NCBI GenBank assembly: GCA_964549625.1
Contig: CAZJVA010000009.1
Location: 1-23,567 of the forward strand
Direction of reading: 5' to 3'
Length of the DNA stretch: 23,567 nucleotides
DNA from: UBA12474 sp964549625
GTDB lineage: Bacteria; Babelota; Babeliae; Babelales; Babelaceae
The notes under the pieces: model-generated
What the model was told of the DNA's origin: nothing
Seen by the model: the letters and a program-made list of their open reading frames with translations, nothing else
Databases searched by the model: none
Made by a program: the position numbers and the translations under genes
Part shown: positions 15,570 to 21,416 of the stretch, piece by piece
Numbering within the stretch: position 1 is the stretch's first letter
How the letters are laid out: each line of letters begins with the position of its first letter

Positions 15570-16360
15570 TACCGATCTCCTTGTTTTTTCTGTACATCTG
15601 GTTCTAAAATTCTTCCTGTTTCTTTAAGTAACTGAATACTCGAATCAAGCATAATTGAGAGTGCAAGCATCTCCTCGGTTGCCGGAGTGTTTGGAGCAGC
15701 AAGCTGGAAGAGCATGGGCAGGATTCCTAAAATTTTTTCATCGCCTAGTTTAGCGGTTCCAATTGTTGCACTGACTAGTGGTTCCAGCAGCAACGCGCCT
15801 TCTTTTAGAAGTGTTGCTATGCATGCTCGCTGTGAGGTGCAAAGTTGTGAGCACGACCCAAGGTTTTTTGTTCTGATGCAGCGAGCATTTTTACTGATTT
15901 GTTTGAGCCGTTGTATGAATTCTGGTTGAAGAAGTTGTGTGAGTAGTTGGTCGAAGAGAATAATGGTGTTCGCTGTTTCTGCAAGTTCTTTTGCTTGATT
16001 TGGAAAGGCTATATTGGCTAAGTTTTCGATAATGATTTTCGTGCGATCTGCCATAAGCAGGATAAGGAACTGGTGCATTTTGTTGCTAAGGTCTTGTTTT
16101 TCTTCCAAAGAAAGAGTGTCTTTGACTTCTAGCCGTGGTTGGAGATAGAACGCTTTTTCTTGTAATGAAAGCCGATCCCATTCGGCATCTGGTGCCCATA
16201 TGGCTTTTTTGCCACCACTTTGGAGAAGAGGGGGCTGTTTAAATGTCTGCATGCGAGCAGTGGTAAAGGTTTTATTGTTGGTTTGGGTTAAGGTTTGCCC
16301 GTACCGTACCCCTAAGACTGCCAAGCCGATTCCGACTACCATAAATGGATATCGATTCAC
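15569..16360 (-). CDS. Membrane-anchored protein of unknown function, first of the paralog pair
   Basis: This 263-aa protein starts with GTG at 16360, supported by GGGAG seven bases upstream; no closer ATG start is convincing. A hydrophobic N-terminus (about 5-19) serves as signal or anchor. The helical body contains Cys161, Cys170, Cys174 and Cys180, the last three in the pattern C-x3-C-x5-C-I, followed by a hydrophobic stretch with EPLV. The next gene has the same block, so the two probably arose by duplication and may form a pair in the envelope. The C-terminus is basic. No known family was recognised. It is 87 bases from the 143-aa gene downstream of uvrC, with no clear promoter between. 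Confidence 0.8.
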   Translation of the reverse strand: MNRYPFMVVGIGLAVLGVRYGQTLTQTNNKTFTTARMQTFKQPPLLQSGGKKAIWAPDAEWDRLSLQEKAFYLQPRLEVKDTLSLEEKQDLSNKMHQFLILLMADRTKIIIENLANIAFPNQAKELAETANTIILFDQLLTQLLQPEFIQRLKQISKNARCIRTKNLGSCSQLCTSQRACIATLLKEGALLLEPLVSATIGTAKLGDEKILGILPMLFQLAAPNTPATEEMLALSIMLDSSIQLLKETGRILEPDVQKKQGDR

Positions 16361-16447
16361 CGCTCGTCTCCCTTGAATAATGAGTCTGCTATTTGATCGG
16401 TGATTACTCTAAACAATCTAGTTTCTGTGGCGCAAGGGTTCGTGCTG

Positions 16448-16879
16448 CTATGTTTGCGGATTGAGCGATAGTGCAGCAAGATCGCAGGCAAGTTGCTGTT
16501 CACCTTTTTCCAAGCGGACTTTGAGTTGTAAAATTTCTTCGGGAGGAATTCCGGCTGATTTATAAAAGTTTACAAGCTCATGTAGGGCCTCTGTTAGATT
16601 GGCTTTGTGTTTACGGGATTGATGCAGCACTTCTTTAGGGGGGCGATGGACAAAATTTTGATGTCGAGCTACCCATATCCAGGCGCAATATGCATTTAGT
16701 GCATGATTATAGTTCTTAACTAAGTTTTGTAGGTCTAGTTTTTGTGCCTCTGTTAGCTGGCATCCAAAGCAAATAGATTTTTCCAGCTTGGGCAGTGCAT
16801 CTTTGTGGATTTGCGCGTTGGTTTGAAATGGGCTTTGTAGCAGGCAGATTACCAGTATAGTGAAGTAAAAATTTTTCAT
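16448..16879 (-). CDS. Small exported protein of unknown function (143 aa)
   Basis: A signal peptide (about 1-22, ending TNAQ) is followed by a short helical protein with a CFGC pair at 37-40 and further cysteines at 65 and 132. These could form two disulfides or bind a ligand in the periplasm. The central part is basic and aromatic (WIWVARHQNF, RPPKEV). The start at 16879 has a textbook AAGGAG seven bases upstream. The gene is 83 bases downstream of uvrC; a nine-C run begins right after the uvrC stop. It is not recognised as any known family; the general look (signal, C-x2-C, helices) is shared with other exported proteins in this window. Confidence 0.8.
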   Translation of the reverse strand: MKNFYFTILVICLLQSPFQTNAQIHKDALPKLEKSICFGCQLTEAQKLDLQNLVKNYNHALNAYCAWIWVARHQNFVHRPPKEVLHQSRKHKANLTEALHELVNFYKSAGIPPEEILQLKVRLEKGEQQLACDLAALSLNPQT

Positions 16880-16962
16880 ACGATAACTCCTTTTTGATTC
16901 TTCTCTTATTGGTAGTGTATCAAAAACAAGTTGCAGTTTGTAATAGATGTGCTGGGGGGGGG

Positions 16963-18255
16963 TTAGTTTTTAGTAAGTGCTTTTCTTGCTCTAACGCGAT
17001 GCAGTGTGACGGCTTGATTGTGGGTGTGGTTGCGCAGTGTTATAAGAAGTGCGCCAGCCGGCGTTTTGGGGGAGAGGATAATTCCTTCTGGGTGCTGTGG
17101 TGTAAAGAGTCGTTCTTCGCGTTTGGCGATACTTATGCAGAATGCCTCTGGATGGAGTGCTTTGAGTGCAGCGTTGCGTTGTCCTTTTCCTCCATCGATG
17201 AGGATCAGGTCCGGGAGATCTTTGGGGTCTTTGTAACGACGGATAATCGCTTCTTGTAGCGCGGCATAGTCGTCTTGTTGTTTTATGTTTTTAATAATAA
17301 AGCGACGATAAGCGTTGTGTTCGGGCGCGCCATTGGTAAAGCGAACTGCAGCTGCAACGATCTGGTGGCTTTGAAAGTGTGAGATATCAAAGCAGTCGAT
17401 TGTATGGGGAGCCTTATTCATGCCTACTAGTGTTTTTAGCTCTTCTGCGGCTTCTTGGAACTGTTTTTCATCGGGGAGACTTTGTTCGAAGATTTTTTGC
17501 AGGTCTTGTTTATACAGGTGGGTATGCTTTTTGTGCGCTAGAGATTCAAATAGGTGCTCAATTGTTACGATCTGCTCGCTTGCTGAGCGGGATTTTTCAA
17601 AAAGTAGTTGCTTATTATACGCATCAATTTGTTTATGTAAAAATTTTAGGCAGTTGGTTTTGTTGCCTTGGAGTAATGCTTCAGCTGCGTTGAGTCGTGT
17701 TGCGTACCCCACCACATCAAAATCTTCTTTGCATGCGCCTGCGCAGCGCCCTATGTGATAATCAAGACATCCGGAGGCGATTTTTTTGTTGCAAACAAAA
17801 AGTTGGAAGGTGTTGATAAGGTAGTCGTAGAGCTTGCGTACATCTTTTTTGGCAATAAATGGGCCATAGTAACGCGCGGTTTTTTGATTGGTGTTGCGAG
17901 TCAAAATTAATTGGGGTAGCTCTATGCCAGATTTTTTTGGGGTGGTAATCGCAAGGTACATGAATGGATTGCCAGATTTTAGAAGCGTATTAAAGCTTGG
18001 TTTGTGTTGGTGTATGAGTGTTGCCTCAAGCAAAAGGGCTTCGATTTCTGAGTAGGTGACGATGTATGCTACTTGATCGTGCTGCTGAATAAGTTGGTCT
18101 ATCTTTTGATCTTTGGTGGGGCGGAAATAGGACAAGATCCGTTTTTTGAGATTTTTTGCTTTGCCAATGTACAAAATCTCTCCTGCCGGGCTCATAAAGA
18201 GATAAATACCAGGAAGTGTTGGAATTGTAGGGGTTTGTTTGGGCGTGTGATTCAT
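16963..18255 (-). CDS. uvrC: Compact excinuclease subunit UvrC lacking the C-terminal HhH domain
   Basis: Nuclease of nucleotide excision repair, making the two cuts around a lesion marked by UvrA/UvrB. At 430 aa it is much shorter than typical UvrC (about 550-610). Present are the GIY-YIG domain (GIYLF at 16-20, LYIGKAKNLKKRI at 28-40), the iron-sulfur-type cysteines 155, 163, 171 and 175, a recognisable UVR motif (about 205-233, FEKSRSASEQI), and the RNase H-like domain with Asp290 (FDIS), Asp354 (LIDGGKGQ) and His419 (LHR). Missing are roughly 100 residues between UVR and the nuclease domain and the helix-hairpin-helix tail: the protein stops 11 residues after His419. The 83 bases that follow cannot encode the tail in any frame. 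A strong terminator sits just upstream, and no clear uvrC promoter was found. Confidence 0.93.
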   Translation of the reverse strand: MNHTPKQTPTIPTLPGIYLFMSPAGEILYIGKAKNLKKRILSYFRPTKDQKIDQLIQQHDQVAYIVTYSEIEALLLEATLIHQHKPSFNTLLKSGNPFMYLAITTPKKSGIELPQLILTRNTNQKTARYYGPFIAKKDVRKLYDYLINTFQLFVCNKKIASGCLDYHIGRCAGACKEDFDVVGYATRLNAAEALLQGNKTNCLKFLHKQIDAYNKQLLFEKSRSASEQIVTIEHLFESLAHKKHTHLYKQDLQKIFEQSLPDEKQFQEAAEELKTLVGMNKAPHTIDCFDISHFQSHQIVAAAVRFTNGAPEHNAYRRFIIKNIKQQDDYAALQEAIIRRYKDPKDLPDLILIDGGKGQRNAALKALHPEAFCISIAKREERLFTPQHPEGIILSPKTPAGALLITLRNHTHNQAVTLHRVRARKALTKN

Positions 18256-18293
18256 GCAAAGCCGTCCTTCTGTGGTCGAATTGGTTTTTTACG

Positions 18294-18339
18294 CAAAAAA
18301 GAAAACGCTCTTAGTATGCAGTGCATCTAGGAGCGTTTC
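18294..18339 (-). terminator. Rho-independent terminator after the 516-aa gene
   Basis: A 12-base stem (AAACGCTCCTAG pairing with CTAAGAGCGTTT in minus-strand RNA, one G-U pair) lies at 18303-18314 and 18327-18338. Its loop can extend the stem through ATG/CAT. On the minus strand it is followed by TTTTCTTTTTT. It ends transcription of the 18364-19914 gene 25 bases past its stop and separates it from uvrC. Confidence 0.85.
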
Positions 18340-18363
18340 CAGGATTTTTAAAGTAAATTATTT

Positions 18364-19914
18364 TTATGCTTGTATAAATTGGTTGAATAGTGCTGGTACT
18401 GCTATTGAAACGAGACCTGGCATCATGTGGCCACGCAACAATAGTCCAAGGCTTTGGCCGATCAACATGCTCGAGCGACTTTGCCCACCGGTAAACATTG
18501 TTGCGCCCATATTTGTAAGCATAAGTGAACCTTGGTTTGCGCCTAACGTTTGTGCCCAACAGAGTGGTGAGGCACCTCGTCCGAGTGCGAAATTGGTAAA
18601 GTTATGTGCAAAATCACCTTTATAGCTGCGCTCTTTGGCAGCTTGAGGAAGGCCTTGTAGCGGCGCTAGATTAGAGGCAAATAGTACTGTGTCAAGGACA
18701 CCGCTCCAACTAAACATGTTATCAAAGAGGTGTTGGCTAAGGCTCTTAGTGTGTTCTTTTGGGTTAAAATCATCAACATTGAAATAGGTTGTTAAAACGC
18801 CAAACATGATGGGAAGAAAGTTTTTTTTGATGGTGCGTGCCGGCGAAGTAAGAGCACTGAATATTCCAGCGATACCTTTGTCTTCTTCAAGGGCATTTGT
18901 CGTTAAATAGCCGTATGTAATAGCAGGATCTTTATCAGGGTTTCTTGATTTGTAGTGCTCTGCCCACTGCGTATCTAACTCGAGTTTTCGTGCAGGTTTT
19001 TTGTCACTAGGCCAGGCTTGTAACAAAGGGCTATGTGCGCCTCCTGCATATTCGTCGACGGTAATGTCTGACAGTGAAAGCATGTTTAGTGCGGACAAGA
19101 TTACTTGTGTTGCACCGCCAAAAGCTGGCGACAACGGTTTTGGTCGTGAAATATTCCAGATATAGGGTATTTCTTCTGAGGCTATTTTTTTGAGGCAATC
19201 ATCGCAAAAATGTTTTTTTTCAAATGATTCCCAGAGTTGAATAAAGTTGCTTGGTCGTTTATCTGTATCTTTATATAAAAGGCCTGTTGCACAAAGGTCA
19301 TCAAAAATCATTTGGCGAATGCTGGTATTTTTTGCGTCTAAATCTGGATTTTTTTTTGCATTGGCGTATTTGGTTCTAAAATATTCCTGCGCTTGTTTTT
19401 GGTTGACCGGTTGAGCGTATAAAAATAGCTCACCTTCTGGATTAGTAATTCTTTTAAAAAGGTCTTCAGCAAGCTTTTGTGCCGTCTTTTGCAATGGCGT
19501 AGTTGGTTGAGTCATTGCTGTATCATCGAGTTTATTGTAGAGGTAGTTGGATATTTCCGTTAACAGCTCTTGGCCTGTTTTCAGGTCCGCATCAGCGGCG
19601 CAATGAACGCATTTTTTTTCAAGCCAATTCTCTAATTCTTTTAAATTTTCGACGTTAGTGCCAAATTTGTGGTGTAGGGAAAAGTTGAAAGGATTATCTT
19701 CTGGGCTTCCGTCCGCCTTTGCAAGATAAAAAAGGTGATGGTTACCTGCCAGGTCACATACCGTGCATTGTTCGATGACTGTTTTGATGTTTTTGACAGT
19801 AACTTCTTTATCACCCTCTGCTGCGAGGGGAATGGTAATTTTGTTTTCTGCCAGGCTGAATGCGCTGTAGGTAAGCATGAAGAATAGTGCAAGTTTACTG
19901 AAGATTTGTTTCAT
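18364..19914 (-). CDS. Exported cysteine-pair protein of unknown function (516 aa)
   Basis: I do not recognise the family. A signal peptide (about 1-22, ending FSLAEN) leads into a domain with three C-x2-C pairs: 50/53 (CTVC), 102/105 (CVHC) and 237/240 (CDDC). These could bind metal or form disulfides. The C-terminal half (about 345-516) is rich in Gly, Ala, Ser, Leu and Met with weakly hydrophobic stretches (LPIMFGVLTTYF, SMLIGQSLGLLLRG, PGLVSIAVPALF), suggesting membrane association or insertion. The start at 19914 has GGAG seven bases upstream. It stands alone between its own strong promoter and strong terminator and is divergent from the M23 peptidase gene, so it is regulated as a single gene. 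A structured leader of about 75 bases precedes it. Confidence 0.85.
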   Translation of the reverse strand: MKQIFSKLALFFMLTYSAFSLAENKITIPLAAEGDKEVTVKNIKTVIEQCTVCDLAGNHHLFYLAKADGSPEDNPFNFSLHHKFGTNVENLKELENWLEKKCVHCAADADLKTGQELLTEISNYLYNKLDDTAMTQPTTPLQKTAQKLAEDLFKRITNPEGELFLYAQPVNQKQAQEYFRTKYANAKKNPDLDAKNTSIRQMIFDDLCATGLLYKDTDKRPSNFIQLWESFEKKHFCDDCLKKIASEEIPYIWNISRPKPLSPAFGGATQVILSALNMLSLSDITVDEYAGGAHSPLLQAWPSDKKPARKLELDTQWAEHYKSRNPDKDPAITYGYLTTNALEEDKGIAGIFSALTSPARTIKKNFLPIMFGVLTTYFNVDDFNPKEHTKSLSQHLFDNMFSWSGVLDTVLFASNLAPLQGLPQAAKERSYKGDFAHNFTNFALGRGASPLCWAQTLGANQGSLMLTNMGATMFTGGQSRSSMLIGQSLGLLLRGHMMPGLVSIAVPALFNQFIQA

Positions 19915-19998
19915 AATGTTCTCCGTTTTTTATTTTTGCCTATCTCGCACCCTTGTTTGCCTCAGTACTGCGAGTTCTAGAACCTTTAATTTATTTTA

Positions 19999-20026
19999 AT
20001 TGTACAATTAGAAAAAAAATAGTCAA
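19999..20026 (-). promoter_or_regulatory. Strong promoter of the 516-aa gene, with palindrome over the -10
   Basis: On the minus strand, TTGACT (20021-20026) and TACAAT (19999-20004) are 16 bases apart; each is 5 of 6 to consensus. A perfect 14-base palindrome, TAATTGTACAATTA (19997-20010), covers the -10 and could be an operator. The leader also contains the palindrome GTTCTAGAAC (19974-19983) and a CTCGCA/TGCGAG inverted repeat (19944-19949 with 19969-19974). Confidence 0.65.
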
Positions 20027-20046
20027 CTTTTTTTCAAGTCGATGAT

Positions 20047-20075
20047 TTTACCTTGTTGTGAAAAATCAGTATTAT
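20047..20075 (+). promoter_or_regulatory. Candidate promoter of the M23 peptidase gene
   Basis: TTTACC (20047-20052) and TATTAT (20070-20075) are separated by 17 bases, about 75 bases before the GTG start. The -35 matches consensus in 4 of 6 positions and the -10 in 5 of 6. A second candidate -10, TACTAT, is at 20127-20132. The 235-base divergent space 19915-20149 otherwise holds only the minus-strand promoter and leader. Confidence 0.35.
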
Positions 20076-20149
20076 GTCCTAAAAGTAACGTGTGTATTGT
20101 AATTGTTTTTTGGATAACTTCGTAATTACTATGTTTTGGGAGCATTGGT

Positions 20150-21352
20150 GTGCGCATTCGTTTTGTTATAGGTTTTTTTGCGTTGTTGGTATTAGGGACG
20201 GTTGGTTATCGAGCGAGTCGCTATATGCTTGAAAGTTCTGTTCCGCAGCTTGATTTGCGTGGTATTGTGCCGGGAGGCGCATATGCTGGCGTGGTTGCGG
20301 GTACGATTGTGGGCTCGCATCCCTACAAGGTCGCGCGTCTTTCGGTCTGGCTGGATGGAGTTCCTTTGGTTGATGGGTACAAGGTTAACCGTTCTTCTTT
20401 TGAGTATCCGCTTGAGATACCATCGCGTGAAACGTTAGTTGATGGAGAGCATCTGCTTAAGATTGCAGTGACTTCGGGTTCGTATGGTCACAAAACGCAG
20501 GAATTGGAGATTCCTTTCTTTGTTGATAATGTTCCCTTAGAGGCGGCTTTTACGGTGAGCGAGCCTATTTATAAGGTGTTTCAGGGCAAGACGCTGCATG
20601 TTCAAATTCAGAGTAATAAACCACTAAAAGAGGTGATGGTCGAGGCTTTGGGTGGCAATTATCAAGCGGTCCAAGAGGGTAGCGGTAATTATATTTACGA
20701 AGCCTTTGTTCCGGTCAAAAGCGATGAGCATCCAAGCGAATATCCATTTGTTGTTACGGTGGTTGATCGTGTTGGTGGTCGCCTTCAGTTGACAGGCAAG
20801 TTGCAGGTTGTTTTGTTTCCATTTAAGCAGCAGACTATATCGCTTAACGCAGAAAAGCTAAAGGAAGAAGCTGCTGCAGGGCGTAGCGAGCGTGAGTTTG
20901 AAGATGAGATGAGTCGAATTGCAAAGCAATCATCTCCTAAGAAGCTCTGGAAGGGATTATTTTATGTTCCTTGTGATATGAAGTCCATCACGACAGCCTT
21001 TGGGACTGTTCGTACAACTCAATATAAGGGACGATATCGTCATGACGCAATTGATTTAATTTCTACGCCAAAATCGGTGGTTTGGGCTTCGCAGGATGGC
21101 GTTGTAGCGTTGAAGGATCGTTTTGTTCATGGAGGCAACTCCGTGGTTATTGATCACGGTTGTGGTGTGGTGAGTATCTATTTTCATCTAGATTCGTTTG
21201 CCAATATTGAAGTTGGGCAGACAATTAAGAAGGGCAATCCCGTGGGAACGCTTGGTAAAACGGGGTACGCAACAGGATATCATTTGCACTGGGAGATGCG
21301 GGTGAATAATGTTCCTGTTGATCCGATGGAGTGGACGCAAGTATCTTTTTAA
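20150..21352 (+). CDS. Membrane-anchored M23 (LytM-type) peptidase
   Basis: Predicted zinc metallopeptidase that cuts peptide cross-links of peptidoglycan in the periplasm, or a degenerate regulator of such enzymes. The 400 residues start with a membrane anchor (about 4-20). An Ig-like, beta-rich region follows (about 35-225), then a short charged linker (235-260) and the M23 domain (about 270-395). All zinc and active-site residues are visible: His298 and Asp302 (HDAID, with Ala where Gly is usual), His346 (YFHL), and His378/His380 (HLHWEM), so activity is likely. The start is GTG at 20150 with GGGAG five bases upstream. It is the only plus-strand gene in the window, with its own terminator. 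Its presence implies that this organism keeps peptidoglycan or attacks that of others. Confidence 0.92.
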   Translation: MRIRFVIGFFALLVLGTVGYRASRYMLESSVPQLDLRGIVPGGAYAGVVAGTIVGSHPYKVARLSVWLDGVPLVDGYKVNRSSFEYPLEIPSRETLVDGEHLLKIAVTSGSYGHKTQELEIPFFVDNVPLEAAFTVSEPIYKVFQGKTLHVQIQSNKPLKEVMVEALGGNYQAVQEGSGNYIYEAFVPVKSDEHPSEYPFVVTVVDRVGGRLQLTGKLQVVLFPFKQQTISLNAEKLKEEAAAGRSEREFEDEMSRIAKQSSPKKLWKGLFYVPCDMKSITTAFGTVRTTQYKGRYRHDAIDLISTPKSVVWASQDGVVALKDRFVHGGNSVVIDHGCGVVSIYFHLDSFANIEVGQTIKKGNPVGTLGKTGYATGYHLHWEMRVNNVPVDPMEWTQVSF

Positions 21353-21365
21353 AGGAAATTGTTTG

Positions 21366-21397
21366 GGGAGGCTCTTCATGAGCCTCCCATCATTTTT
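21366..21397 (+). terminator. Rho-independent terminator of the M23 peptidase gene
   Basis: A perfect 9-base stem, GGGAGGCTC (21366-21374) with GAGCCTCCC (21380-21388) and a TTCAT loop, is followed by ATCATTTTT. It lies 13 bases past the stop codon. Minus-strand transcripts arriving from the convergent gene would also form the hairpin but lack a good U-run. Confidence 0.88.
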
Positions 21398-21416
21398 ATT
21401 AGTTTCAATAGTCAGA

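Noticed and set aside
16963..18255. A Cho-type endonuclease or a GIY-YIG homing nuclease instead of UvrC
   Set aside because: The UVR motif, the four-cysteine block and a complete RNase H-like catalytic set are present, which those proteins lack.
21353..21416. The M23 hairpin as a bidirectional terminator
   Set aside because: The stem is shared, but on the minus strand it is followed by CAAACAATTT, which is not a U-run.
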